Notes under the pieces: model-generated
Told to the model about the DNA's origin: nothing
Seen by the model: the letters and a program-made list of their open reading frames with translations, nothing else
Database searches by the model: none
Translations under genes and position numbers: made by a program
Shown here: positions 32,973 to 48,080 of the stretch, piece after piece
Layout of the letters: each line of letters starts with the position of its first letter
How positions within the stretch are numbered: the stretch's first letter is position 1
Assembly: GCA_030386875.1 (NCBI GenBank)
Contig: CM059580.1
Coordinates: 1-64,000 of the forward strand
Length of the DNA: 64,000 nt
From: Morinoia aosen
Lineage: Eukaryota > Arthropoda > Malacostraca > Amphipoda > Talitridae
Direction of reading: 5' to 3'

Positions 32973-32988
32973 CCTAACCTAACCTAAC
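32973..32988. repeat. (CCTAA)3 arthropod-telomere-like motif
   Basis: CCTAACCTAACCTAAC is three units of the complement of TTAGG, the ancestral arthropod telomere repeat. Three units can occur by chance or mark an old break repair. It gives weak support for an arthropod source. Confidence 0.45.
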
Positions 32989-33655
32989 ACACCATTCGTT
33001 AGTATATATAACACTAGAGTTTGCAGAATATAGGGCGTACACAACACATATGCAACACTCAATGGGATTTATTCTATGCCTAAATTGTCAAATTATTGGA
33101 ATTAAATTAATTCAATGCAAATGTTTTCATTCAAAATCGAGCTTTTTCGCCCCTGTGGGATGTTGGGGAAGAATCTAGGGTAATATTAACGTCCACTTGA
33201 ATAAGTAGGGTGAAACCTGAGGTTTCGGGGGTAGTTACGGGGCTTTTATATAGAGGAAATTGTATGCATATAGGTACTTTATGACATATACAAGGCAGGA
33301 GAGCTAGGGAAACTTGTTAAAATGTTACCCTACAATCGGGTCTGTTGTACCTTACACGTGCTTCAGTTTTACCCTAAATTAATTACCGTATTCTCATTAG
33401 TGATATATAATGATAATAATGATGAATAATATTAATGATATTTAATAACATTACATATAACAATATTGATGTGCGTATAATGAGGATATTTAGCTGTAAT
33501 GACACATAATAACCATAGTAATGACATACATTGACAACAATGATTTATATGACATAAAGGCATATAATTATAACACATAAGGACAATGGTGATATATAAC
33601 AATAACAATGACGTCAAACAACAATGATGACATATAAGAGCAGCAATAATGAAGC
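32989..33655. other. AT-rich spacer before the 22-bp array
   Basis: Contains scattered TAGGGTAA and TTACCCTA words (33175-33390) and, from about 33400, ATGATAATAATGA and GACATATAA words that look like degraded precursors of the 22-bp repeat. No gene is seen. Confidence 0.5.
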
Positions 33656-36600
33656 GGAACTATAACAATGGTGATATATAACTCTGACAATGGTGATATA
33701 TAACTCTGACAATGGTGATATATAACTCTGACAATGGTGATATATAACTCTGACAATGGTGATATATAACTCTGACAATGGTGATATATAACTCTGACAA
33801 TGGTGATATATAACTCTGACAATGGTGATATATAACTCTGACAATGGTGATATATAACTCTGACAATGATGATATATAACGCTGACAATGGTGATATATA
33901 ACTCTGACAATGATGACATATAACGCTGACAATGGTGATATATAACTCTGACAATGATGACATATAACGCTGACAATGGTGATATATAACTCTGACAATG
34001 ATGACATATAACGCTGACAATGGTGATATATAACTCTGACAATGATGACATATAACGCTGACAATGGTGATATATAACTCTGACAATGATGACATATAAC
34101 GCTGACAATGGTGATATATAACTCTGACAATGGTGATATATAACGCTGACAATGATGATATATAACGCTGACAATGGTGATATATAACTCTGACAATGAT
34201 GACATATAACGCTGACAATGGTGATATATAACTCTGACAATGATGACATATAACGCTGACAATGGTGATATATAACTCTGACAATGATGACATATAACGC
34301 TGACAATGGTGATATATAACTCTGACAATGATGACATATAACGCTGACAATGGTGATATATAACTCTGACAATGATGACATATAACGCTGACAATGGTGA
34401 TATATAACTCTGACAATGGTGATATATAACGCTGACAATGATGATATATAACGCTGACAATGGTGATATATAACTCTGACAATGGTGATATATAACTCTG
34501 ACAATGGTGATATATAACTCTGACAATGGTGATATATAACTCTGACAATGGTGATATATAACTCTGACAATGATGATATATAACTCTGACAATGATGACA
34601 TATAACGCTGACAATGGTGATATATAACTCTGACAATGGTGATATATAACTCTGACAATGGTGATATATAACTCTGACAATGGTGATATATAACTCTGAC
34701 AATGGTGATATATAACTCTGACAATGATGATATATAACTCTGACAATGGTGACATATAACGCTGACAATGGTGATATATAACTCTGACAATGATGACATA
34801 TAACGCTGACAATGGTGATATATAACTCTGACAATGATGATATATAACTCTGACAATGGTGATATATAACGCTGACAATGGTGATATATAACTCTGACAA
34901 TGATGACATATAACGCTGACAATGGTGATATATAACTCTGACAATGGTGATATATAACTCTGACAATGATGACATATAACGCTGACAATGGTGATATATA
35001 ACTCTGACAATGATGACATATAACGCTGACAATGGTGATATATAACTCTGACAATGATGACATATAACGCTGACAATGGTGATATATAACTCTGACAATG
35101 GTGATATATAACTCTGACAATGATGACATATAACGCTGACAATGGTGATATATAACTCTGACAATGGTGATATATAACTCTGACAATGGTGATATATAAC
35201 TCTGACAATGGTGATATATAACTCTGACAATGATGATATATAACTCTGACAATGGTGATATATAACTCTGACAATGGTGATATATAACGCTGACAATGGT
35301 GATATATAACTCTGACAATGGTGATATATAACTCTGACAATGGTGATATATAACTCTGACAATGGTGATATATAACTCTGACAATGGTGATATATAACGC
35401 TGACAATGGTGATATATAACTCTGACAATGGTGATATATAACTCTGACAATGGTGATATATAACTCTGACAATGGTGATATATAACGCTGACAATGGTGA
35501 TATATAACTCTGACAATGATATATAACTCTGACAATGATGATATATAACTCTGACAATGGTGATATATAACTCTGACAATGGTGATATATAACTCTGACA
35601 ATGGTGATATATAACTCTGACAATGATGACATATAACGCTGACAATGGTGATATATAACTCTGACAATGGTGATATATAACGCTGACAATGGTGATATAT
35701 AACTCTGACAATGATATATAACGCTGACAATGGTGATATATAACTCTGACAATGGTGATATATAACTCTGACAATGATGACATATAACGCTGACAATGGT
35801 GATATATAACTCTGACAATGGTGATATATAACGCTGACAATGGTGATATATAACTCTGACAATGATATATAACGCTGACAATGGTGATATATAACTCTGA
35901 CAATGGTGATATATAACTCTGACAATGGTGATATATAACTCTGACAATGATGACATATAACGCTGACAATGGTGATATATAACTCTGACAATGGTGATAT
36001 ATAACTCTGACAATGGTGATATATAACTCTGACAATGATGACATATAACGCTGACAATGGTGATATATAACTCTGACAATGGTGATATATAACGCTGACA
36101 ATGGTGATATATAACTCTGACAATGATATATAACGCTGACAATGGTGATATATAACTCTGACAATGGTGTTATATAACTCTGACAATGGTGATATATAAC
36201 TCTGACAATGATATATAACGCTGACAATGGTGATATATAACTCTGACAATGGTGATATATAACGCTGACAATGGTGATATATAACTCTGACAATGGTGAT
36301 ATATAACTCTGACAATGGTGATATATAACGCTGACAATGGTGATATATAACTCTGACAATGGTGATATATAACTCTGACAATGGTGATATATAACTCTGA
36401 CAATGGTGATATATAACGCTGACAATGATGATATATAACTCTGACAATGATGATATATAACTCTGACAATGGTGATATATAACTCTGACAATGATGATAT
36501 ATAACTCTGACAATGGTGATATATAACTCTGACAATGGTGATATATAACTCTGACAATGGTGATCTATAACTCTGACAATGATGACATATAACGCTGACA

Positions 36601-39600
36601 ATGGTGATATATAACTCTGACAATGGTGATATATAACTCTGACAATGGTGATATATAACTCTGACAATGGTGATATATAACTCTGACAATGGTGATATAT
36701 AACTCTGACAATGATGATATATAACTCTGACAATGGTGATATATAACTCTGACAATGGTGATATATAACTCTGACAATGGTGATATATAACTCTGACAAT
36801 GATGATATATAACTCTGACAATGATGATATATAACTCTGACAATGGTGATATATAACTCTGACAATGATGATATATAACTCTGACAATGGTGATATATAA
36901 CTCTGACAATGATGATATATAACTCTGACAATGGTGATATATAACTCTGACAATGGTGATATATAACTCTGACAATGGTGATCTATAACTCTGACAATGA
37001 TGACATATAACGCTGACAATGGTGATATATAACTCTGACAATGGTGATATATAACTCTGACAATGGTGATATATAACTCTGACAATGGTGATATATAACT
37101 CTGACAATGGTGATATATAACTCTGACAATGATGATATATAACTCTGACAATGGTGATATATAACTCTGACAATGGTGATATATAACTCTGACACTGGTG
37201 ATATATAACTCTGACAATGGTGATATATAACTCTGACAATGATGACATATAACTCTGACAATGGTGATATATAACTCTGACAATGATGATATATAACTCT
37301 GACAATGGTGATATATAACTCTGACAATGATGATATATAACTCTGACAATGGTGATATATAACTCTGACAATGGTGATATATAACTCTGACAATGGTGAT
37401 ATATAACTCTGACAATGGTGATATATAACTCTGACAATGGTGATATATAACTCTGACAATGGTGATATATAACTCTGACAATGGTGATATATAACTCTGA
37501 CAATGGTGATATATAACTCTGACAATGGTGATATATAACTCTGACAATGGTGATATATAACTCTGACAATGGTGATATATAACTCTGACAATGGTGATAT
37601 ATAACTCTGACAATGGTGATATATAACTCTGACAATGGTGATATATAACTCTGACAATGGTGATATATAACTCTGACAATGGTGATATATAACTCTGACA
37701 ATGATGATATATAACTCTGACAATGGTGATATATAACTCTGACAATGGTGATATACAACTCTGACAATGGTGATATATAACTCTGACAATGGTGATATAT
37801 AACTCTGACAATGATGACATATAACTCTGACAATGGTGATCTATAACTCTGACAATGATGACATATAACGCTGACAATGGTGATATATAACTGTGACAAT
37901 GGTGATATATAACTCTGACAATGGTGATATATAATTCTGACAATGGTGATATATAACTCTGACAATGATGACATATAACTCTGACAATGATGACATATAA
38001 CGCTGACAATGGTGATATATAACTGTGACAATGGTGATATATAACTCTGACAATGGTGATATATAATTCTGACAATGGTGATATATAACTCTGACAATGA
38101 TGACATATAACTCTGACAATGATGACATATAACTCTGACAATGGTGATCTATAACTCTGACAATGATGACATATAACGCTGACAATGGTGATATATAACT
38201 GTGACAATGGTGATATATAACTCTGACAATGGTGATATATAATTCTGACAATGGTGATATATAACTCTGACAATGATGACATATAACTCTGACAATGATG
38301 ACATATAACGCTGACAATGGTGATATATAACTCTGACAATGGTGATATATAACTCTGACAATGGTGATATATAACTCTGACAATGATGATATATAACTCT
38401 GACAATGGTGATATATAACTCTGACAATGGTGATATATAACTCTGACAATGGTGATATATAACTCTGACAATGGTGATATATAACTCTGACAATGGTGAT
38501 ATATAATTCTGACAATGGTGATATATAACTCTGACAATGGTGATATATAACTCTGACAATGGTGATATATAACTCTGACAATGGTGATATATAACTCTGA
38601 CAATGATGATATATAACTCTGACAATGGTGATATATAACTCTGACAATGATGATATATAACTCTGACAATGGTGATATATAACTCTGACAATGGTGATAT
38701 ATAACTCTGACAATGGTGATATATAACTCTGACAATGGTGATATATAACTCTGACAATGGTGATATATAACTCTGACAATGGTGATATATAACTCTGACA
38801 ATGGTGATATATAACTCTGACAATGGTGATATATAACTCTGACAATGGTGATATATAACTCTGACAATGGTGATATATAACTCTGACAATGGTGATATAT
38901 AACTCTGACAATGGTGATATATAACTCTGACAATGGTGATATATAACTCTGACAATGATGATATATAACTCTGACAATGGTGATATATAACTCTGACAAT
39001 GATGATATATAACTCTGACAATGGTGATATATAACTCTGACAATGGTGATATATAACTCTGACAATGGTGATATATAACTCTGACAATGGTGATATATAA
39101 CTCTGACAATGGTGATATATAACTCTGACAATGGTGATATATAACTCTGACAATGGTGATATATAACTCTGACAATGATGATATATAACTCTGACAATGG
39201 TGATATATAACTCTGACAATGATGATATATAACTCTGACAATGGTGATATATAACTCTGACAATGATGATATATAACTCTGACAATGGTGATATATAACT
39301 CTGACAATGGTGATATATAACTCTGACAATGGTGATATATAACTCTGACAATGATGATATATAACTCTGACAATGGTGATATATAACTCTGACAATGGTG
39401 ATATATAACTCTGACAATGGTGATATATAACTCTGACAATGATGACATATAACGCTGACAATGGTGATATATAACTCTGACAATGGTGATATATAACGCT
39501 GACAATGGTGATATATAACTCTGACAATGGTGATATATAACTCTGACAATGGTGATATATAACTCTGACAATGGTGATATATAACGCTGACAATGGTGAT

Positions 39601-40356
39601 ATATAACTCTGACAATGATATATAACTCTGACAATGATGATATATAACTCTGACAATGGTGATATATAACGCTGACAATGGTGATATATAACTCTGACAA
39701 TGGTGATATATAACTCTGACAATGATGACATATAACGCTGACAATGGTGATATATAACTATGACAATGGTGATATATAACTCTGACAATGATGACATATA
39801 ACGCTGACAATGGTGATATATAACTCTGACAATGGTGATATATAACTCTGACAATGATGACATATAACGCTGACAATGGTGATATATAACTCTGACAATG
39901 ATATATAACTCTGACAATGATGATATATAACTCTGACAATGGTGATATATAACGCTGACAATGGTGATATATAACTCTGACAATGGTGATATATAACGCT
40001 GACAATGGTGATATATAACTCTGACAATGATATATAACGCTGACAATGGTGATATATAACTCTGACAATGGTGATATATAACTCTGACAATGGTGATATA
40101 TAACTCTGACAATGATGACATATAACGCTGACAATGGTGATATATAACTCTGACAATGGTGATATATAACTCTGACAATGGTGATATATAACTCTGACAA
40201 TGATGACATATAACGCTGACAATGGTGATATATAACTCTGACAATGGTGATATATAACGCTGACAATGGTGATATATAACTCTGACAATGATATATAACG
40301 CTGACAATGGTGATATATAACTCTGACAATGGTGTTATATAACTCTGACAATGGTG
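33656..40356. repeat. 6.7-kb array of a 22-bp minisatellite, core GACAATGGTGATATATAAC
   Basis: About 305 units of 22 bp (the unit ends TCT). Frequent variants are GATGATATA, GATGACATA and AACGCTG for AACTCTG; rarer ones are 19-bp units with AATGATATATAA, AACTGTG, AATTCTG and TGATCTATAA. Variants cluster into higher-order blocks: a 44-bp alternation at about 33900-34400, and a repeated AACTGTG/AATTCTG block at about 37830-38300. All three minus frames lack stops, producing a 2215-codon ORF that I treat as an artefact. The array runs into the assembly gap, so its true length is unknown. Confidence 0.97.
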
Positions 40357-40856
40357 NNNNNNNNNNNNNNNNNNNNNNNNNNNNNNNNNNNNNNNNNNNN
40401 NNNNNNNNNNNNNNNNNNNNNNNNNNNNNNNNNNNNNNNNNNNNNNNNNNNNNNNNNNNNNNNNNNNNNNNNNNNNNNNNNNNNNNNNNNNNNNNNNNNN
40501 NNNNNNNNNNNNNNNNNNNNNNNNNNNNNNNNNNNNNNNNNNNNNNNNNNNNNNNNNNNNNNNNNNNNNNNNNNNNNNNNNNNNNNNNNNNNNNNNNNNN
40601 NNNNNNNNNNNNNNNNNNNNNNNNNNNNNNNNNNNNNNNNNNNNNNNNNNNNNNNNNNNNNNNNNNNNNNNNNNNNNNNNNNNNNNNNNNNNNNNNNNNN
40701 NNNNNNNNNNNNNNNNNNNNNNNNNNNNNNNNNNNNNNNNNNNNNNNNNNNNNNNNNNNNNNNNNNNNNNNNNNNNNNNNNNNNNNNNNNNNNNNNNNNN
40801 NNNNNNNNNNNNNNNNNNNNNNNNNNNNNNNNNNNNNNNNNNNNNNNNNNNNNNNN
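40357..40856. other. Assembly gap of exactly 500 N
   Basis: Five hundred N between the 22-bp array and the CRE-type array. A round number indicates a scaffolding placeholder, so the true distance between the flanks, and even their adjacency, is not established. Confidence 0.98.
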
Positions 40857-43800
40857 ACGTCATACATATGACCTCCACATGACGTCATACATATGACCTC
40901 CACATGACGTCATACATATGACCTCCACATGACGTCATACATATGACCTCCACATGACGTCATACATATGACCTCCACATGACGTCATACATATGACCTC
41001 CACATGACGTCATACATATGACCTCCACATGACGTCATACATATGACCTCCACATGACGTCATACATATGACCTCCACATGACGTCATACATATGACCTC
41101 CACATGACGTCACACATATGACCTCCACATGACGTCATACATATGACCTCCACATGACGTCATACATATGACGTCTACATGACGTCATACATATGACCTC
41201 CACATGACGTCATACATATGACCTCCACATGACGTCATACATATGACGTCTACATGACGTCATACACATGACCTCCACATGACGTCATACCTATGACCTC
41301 CACATGACGTCATACATATGACCTCCACATGACGTCATACATATGACCTCCACATGACGTCATACATATGACCTCCACATGACGTCATACATATGACCTC
41401 CACATGACGTCATACATATGACCTCCACATGACGTCATACACATGACCTCCACATGACGTCATACATATGACCTCCACATGACGTCATACATATGACCTC
41501 CACACGACGTCATACATATGACCTCCACATGACGTCATACATATGACCTCCACATGACGTCATACACATGACCTCCACATGACGTCATACACATGACCTC
41601 CACATGACGTCATACATATGACCTCCACATGACGTCATACATATGACCTCCACATGAATACATATGACCTCCACATGATGTCATACATATGACCTCCACA
41701 TGAATACATATGACCTCCACATGACGTCATACATATGACCTCCACATGACGTCATACATATGACCTCCACATGACGTCATACATATGACCTCCACATGAC
41801 GTCATACATATGACCTCCACATGACGTCATACACATGACCTCTACATGACGTCATACATATGACCTCCACACGACGTCATACATATGACCTCCACATGAC
41901 GTCATACATATGACCTCCACATGACGTCATACATATGACCTCCACATGACGTCATACATATGACCTCCACATGACGTCATACATATGACCTCCACATGAC
42001 GTCATACATATGACCTCCACATGACGTCATACATATGACCTCCACATGACGTCATACATATGACCTCCACATGACGTCATACATATGACCTCCACATGAC
42101 GTCATACATATGACCTCCACATGACGTCATACATATGACCTCCACATGAATACATATGACCTCCACATCACGTCATACATATGACCTCCACATGACGTCA
42201 TACATATGACCTCCACATGACGTCATACATATGATCTCCACATGACGTCATACATATGACGTCTACATGACGTCATACATATGACCTCCACATGACGTCA
42301 TACATATGACGTCTACATGACGTCATACACATGACCTCCACATGACGTCATACATATGACCTCCACATGACGTCATACACATGACCTCCACATGACGTCA
42401 TACACATGACCTCCACATGACGTCATACCTATGACCTCCACATGACGTCATACACATGACCTCCACATGACGTCATACATATGACCTCCACATGACGTCA
42501 TACATATGACCTCCACATGACGTCATACACATGACCTCCACATGACGTCATACACATGACCTCCACATGACGTCATACATATGACCTCCACATGACGTCA
42601 TACATATGACCTCCACATGACGTCATACATATGACCTCCACATGACGTCATACATATGACCTCCACATGACGTCATACATATGACCTCCACATGACGTCA
42701 TACATATGACCTCCACATGACGTCATACATATGACCTCCACATGACGTCATACATATGACCTCCACATGACGTCATACATATGACCTCCGCATGACGTCA
42801 TACATATGACCTCCACATGACGTCATACATATGACCTCCACATGACGTCATACATATGACCTCCACATGACGTCATACATATGACCTCCACATGACGTCA
42901 TACATATGACCTCCACATGACGTCATACATATGACCTCCACATGACGTCATACCTATGACCTCCACATGACGTCATACACATGACCTCCACATGACGTCA
43001 TACATATGACCTCCACATGACGTCATACATATGACCTCCACATGACGTCATACACATGACCTCCACATGACGTCATACACATGACCTCCACATGACGTCA
43101 TACATATGACCTCCACATGACGTCATACATATGACCTCCACATGACGTCATACATATGACCTCCACATGACGTCATACATATGACCTCCACATGACGTCA
43201 TACATATGACCTCCACATGACGTCATACATATGACCTCCACATGACGTCATACATATGACCTCCACATGACGTCATACATATGACCTCCGCATGACGTCA
43301 TACATATGACCTCCACATGACGTCATACATATGACCTCCACATGACGTCATACATATGACCTCCACATGACGTCATACATATGACCTCCACATGACGTCA
43401 TACATATGACCTCCACATGACGTCATACATATGACCTCCACATGACGTCATACATATGACCTCCACATGACGTCATACATATGACCTCCACATGACGTCA
43501 TACACATGACCTCCACATGACGTCATACACATGACCTCCACATGACGTCATACATATGACCTCCACATGACGTCATACACATGACCTCCACATGACGTCA
43601 TACATATGACCTCCACATGACGTCATACATATGACCTCCACATGACGTCATACACATGACCTCCACATGACGTCATACACATGACCTCCACATGACGTCA
43701 TACATATGACCTCCACATGACGTCATACACATGACCTCCACATGACGTCATACATATGACCTCCACATGACGTCATACATATGACCTCCACATGACGTCA

Positions 43801-44069
43801 TACACATGACCTCCACATGACGTCATACACATGACCTCCACATGACGTCATACATATGACCTCCACATGACGTCATACACATGACCTCCACATGACGTCA
43901 TACATATGACCTCCACATGACGTCATACATATGACCTCCACATGACGTCATACACATGACCTCCACATGACGTCATACATATGACCTCCACATGACGTCA
44001 TACATATGACCTCCACATGACGTCATACATATGACCTCCACATGACGCCATACATATGACCTCCACATG
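40857..44069. repeat. 25-bp CRE-palindrome minisatellite (copy B, truncated by the gap)
   Basis: At least 3213 bp and about 128 units, against about 82 in copy A. TGACGTCA is kept in nearly all units. Higher-order structure is clear: the CATATG/CACATG states run C-C-T-C-T-T three times over 43501-43950 (150-bp period), and rare variants (TACCTATGAC near 42429 and 42954, CCTCCGCATG near 42790 and 43290) mark a duplicated block of 500-525 bp. Some units carry GACGTCTACATG, replacing the half-site with a second GACGTC. Confidence 0.95.
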
Positions 44070-45002
44070 AATACATATGACGTCTACAGAACGTTAACGG
44101 GCCAAAACACGTCAGACGTCGCGTGAGACGAGAGGGAAGAACGTCAGACCGAGCTTTCGTACCAGTACGTCTGTGAACAAACGTAAAAAATTAGTAAAGT
44201 AAATTGAAACGTCTGTAAAAAAGAACGTAAAAAATTAGTTGATATGTAAAACGTCTACACAAAACAAACCTGGAAAATTTGTTACAATTTTAGAACGTCC
44301 GTAAAAAATAGATGTAAAAATTTGATAAAAAACTCAGAAAATGTCTACGTAAACAAACGTCTACATCGATAAAAACATGAAACGTCCGTAAATAAACAAC
44401 AAAGCTAACCAGTAAACAAAAAAAAATAAAAGCGTCCGTAAAAAACAGATGCAAAAATTATTAATAAATAAAAAAGTCTGTAGAAATACAGTAAAATAGT
44501 GAGTGACATTAGAAAATGCAATCTAAAACATCACCAAAAAGTAAGACACCAAAGACAACAGTACCAGAGATGTGACTTAAATTATAATTATTTAAAATTG
44601 AATATACGGAAGAGGAAACCAAGAATGTATGAAAGGATCCAGAAAAATGTCAAGTCAAGTCAAGTCAAGTTGATGGGAACTTTACTAAACCTACATACAA
44701 CATGAATGATATTTACATATATGTGCATGTATGTACATGTATATACATGTATATACATGAATGTCCATATAAATATAACCTATATAGAACTTCAATAATA
44801 TGTACAAGTATAAGTACTTATGTGTGTGAAAGTATAAATATGTACATATATGTACGTTTATATATATAGGTATATACGCAAGTAAATATGTATGTACTTC
44901 CACGTTCACATGTAGGTATGTATATATATAAAATTACATATATATCGATATACAAATATAAAAATATAGATATATAGGATATCATTCAAGTACACACATG
45001 AA
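44070..45002. other. Spacer: ACGTC-rich then TATACATG-rich (copy B)
   Basis: Collinear with 11007-11930, with scattered substitutions and small indels (for example one extra TCAAG near 44660). No gene is seen. Confidence 0.55.
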
Positions 45003-45125
45003 CTACAGAAAAAGTTGCGGACCATCTCTGAAATAAAAGCCATTTTTCAAAGATATACCCCATAATTTCGACATATTGTCAACAGCGTAGAGATCTGGCG
45101 AGCAGGGGGGCCAAAGAACCGGTCC
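45003..45125 (-). pseudogene. Relic of a mariner-type transposase C-terminus (copy B)
   Basis: Same 40-codon frame as in copy A, ending at the TAG on 45003-45005, with WPPCSPDL and the downstream Asp and LWG retained. It carries a few differences from copy A, including amino-acid changes (VDIM to VDNM), as expected for sequence without constraint. Confidence 0.7.
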
Positions 45126-45356
45126 TTCACCACACATACTACATAGTCGATTTTTACACATATGTATTTTGGTTATTGATGATTATGAAACCCTTTAGTT
45201 TCTATTCATGAAACCATCAATACGATGTCTAACTGGCACATTTGTTGATGATTAATTAATGCTAACATTCGATGTGCGTCAGAGGATACATAGATCAATT
45301 GAGGCTTTGACTCTATTGATGGGTTAATTGAGGTATGAAAAGGGAGAATAGACGCG
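45126..45356. other. Spacer (copy B)
   Basis: Collinear with 12060-12293. No gene is seen. Confidence 0.4.
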
Positions 45357-46480
45357 TCACACATACACCACCTGCACCACACACACACCATCTGCACCAC
45401 ACACACACCACCTGCACCTCACACACACCACCTGCACCTCACACACACCACCTGCACCATACACACACCATCTGCACCACACACACACCACCTGCACCAC
45501 ACACACACCACCTGCACCACACACACACCACCTGCACCACACACACACCATCTGCACCACACACACACCACCTGCACCACACACACACCATCTGCACCAC
45601 ACACACACCACCTGCACCACACACACACCACCTGCACCACACACACACCATCTGCACCACACACACACCACCTGCACCACACACACACCATCTGCACCAC
45701 ACACACACCACCTGCACCACACACACACCACCTGCACCACACACACACCACCTGCACCACACACACACCACCTGCACCACACACACACCACCTGCACCAC
45801 ACACACACCATCTGCACCACACACACACCACCTGCACCTCACACACACCACCTGCACCACACACACACCACCTGCACCACACACACACCACCTGCACCTC
45901 ACACACACCACCTGCACCACACACGCACCACCTGCACCACACACACACCACCTGCACCACACACACACCACCTGCACCACACACACACCATCTGCACCAC
46001 ACACACACCACCTGCACCACACACACACCATCTGCACCACACACACACCACCTGCACCACACACACACCACCTGCACCACACACACACCACCTGCACCAC
46101 ACACACACCACCTGCACCACACACACACCACCTGCACCACACACACACCATCTGCACCACACACACACCACCTGCACCTCACACACACCACCTGCACCAC
46201 ACACACACCACCAGCACCTTACATAGGCACGCACATACACCACCTGCACCACACACACACCATCTGCACCACACACACACCACCTGCACCACACACACAC
46301 CATCTGCACCACACACACACCACCTGCACCACACACACACCACCTGCACCTCACACACACCACCTGCACCACACACACACCACCAGCACCTTACATAGGC
46401 ACGCACATACACCACCTGCACCACACACACCACCTGCACCACACACACACACCACCTGCACCACACACACACCACCTGCA

Positions 46481-46520
<40 letters not shown>
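45357..46520. repeat. 20-bp minisatellite with CACCTG/CATCTG E-box per unit (copy B)
   Basis: About 1.16 kb, half the length of copy A and far more regular: a strict 20-bp unit, CACCACCTGCACCACACACA. A C/T variant gives CATCTG, which still fits the CANNTG E-box. A distinctive interruption (CCAGCACCTTACATAGGCAC) occurs twice, near 46210 and 46384. It ends in a CA run. ORFs on both strands are artefacts. Confidence 0.95.
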
Positions 46521-46521
<1 letters not shown>

Positions 46522-46804
46522 TCATCAACAAAATTTAGAGATCAGAAAACAATGCAATTAACTTACAAGCAATCTTAGGAATTTATTTTGATATCATGAA
46601 TGGGTAACATTTTTTTGATAAATAATATTGCGAACATTGGATATAGGCATGAGTTATATTTGAGAATAAAAGTAGGGTTTCTGAAAATTATCTTGCTATT
46701 CAATATTGAGTATACTGTTTATTGTTACATCGTAATTTATTTTTGTGTCGATTTTATATATATTGAGCATATTGTCATAATATTCGTGCAATATGTATTG
46801 TATA

Positions 46805-46836
<32 letters not shown>

Positions 46837-46940
46837 CAGAAGTATACATATATCCAATATATATTTTTGCAATATACGTATTGTATTTTTCACACAGATA
46901 CCAGCGTAATATCATTGTTGGTTTACATAGCGGCAATGTG
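46521..46940. other. Spacer with short (TA)n (copy B)
   Basis: Collinear with 14578-15054. The TA tract is only about 26 bp (46808-46834). The 128-codon plus ORF at 46600-46986 runs through low-complexity AT sequence and is not called. Confidence 0.6.
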
Positions 46941-47402
46941 CGGTAATATTACAGTGATAACATGTACGTTAATATTACAGTGGTAACATGTACGTTAATA
47001 TTACAGTGATAACATGTACGTTAATATTACAGTGGTAACATGTACGTTAATATTACAGTGATAACATGTACGTTAATATTACAGTGATAACATGTACGTT
47101 AATATTACAGTGGTAACATGTACGTTAATATTACAGTGATAACATGTACGTTAATATTACAGTGGTAACATGTACGTTAATATTACAGTGATAACATGTA
47201 CGTTAATATTACAGTGGTAACATGTACGTTAATATTACAGTGATAACATGTACGTTAATATTACAGTGGTAACATGTACGTTAATATTACAGTGGTAACA
47301 TGTACGTTAATATTACAGTGATAACATGTACGTTAATATTACAGAGGTAACATGTACGTTAATATTACAGTGGTAACATGTACGTTAATATTACAGAGGT
47401 AA
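46941..47402. repeat. 26-bp TAATATTAC minisatellite (copy B)
   Basis: About 18 units against about 32 in copy A. GTGATAACA and GTGGTAACA forms alternate regularly, giving a 52-bp higher-order pattern not evident in copy A. Confidence 0.93.
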
Positions 47403-47829
47403 CCAATAACATTTGGTAGTGCGTACAAAATATGGAAATCAGTTAAATAACATTAAAAAACAAACGTTAAAAGTGAGTGACTTTAAAGTATATAAACTGA
47501 AACATTACCAAAAAATAAAGAAAATGAAATGAAAAAAAAAATAATTTTAAAAATAATTATTAAATAAATAACACGTCGGGACAAGTAATTAAAATTAGAA
47601 AATTCGGGGCGAAAAACAAGTCCACGGCATTTTTACATGAATAAAAAAACCGAGGTAATCAATATTGGTGATAAAAATACGAGTATAGCTTTTCCTGCAA
47701 CATCGGAGCGGCCATCGTCCTCTAATCTAACATTAATTAATTAGGAATGTTAAGAACATATACATTGTATTTTTACCTTGACATATAATGCATCGAAATT
47801 CGTTCATAAAACGCTAATGTTCGAACTTT
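47403..47829. other. Spacer (copy B)
   Basis: Collinear with 15888-16309, with a small insertion (CGAGT near 47680). No gene is seen. Confidence 0.45.
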
Positions 47830-48030
47830 TTCAGTAAACTTAATCAACTAAGTATATTTAATTAGCTATGTAAACATAATTAACTATGTAAAATCATTTA
47901 ACTAAGTATATTTAATTAGCTACACAAACTCAATTAACATAGTAAACTTAATTAACTAAGTAAACTTAATTAACTAAGCAAACTTAATTAACTAAGTAAA
48001 CTTAATTAACTAAGCAAATCTAATTAACTG
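47830..48030. repeat. Degenerate 18-bp TTAATTAACTAAGTAAAC repeat (copy B)
   Basis: One or two units longer than copy A. Same variant set. Confidence 0.83.
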
Positions 48031-48080
48031 CATCGAAGAATTAATGTTAATTAGACAGCTGGTCTCTGCTGTTTTTTAAT

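Noticed and set aside
32973..32988. Telomere or interstitial telomere array
   Set aside because: Only three CCTAA units, too few for anything beyond a hint of arthropod origin.
33660..40307. 2215-codon minus-strand ORF and its 842-981-codon companions
   Set aside because: Pure translation of the 22-bp array: 22-residue peptide period, all three frames open, N-codons included in some versions, no non-repeat domain.
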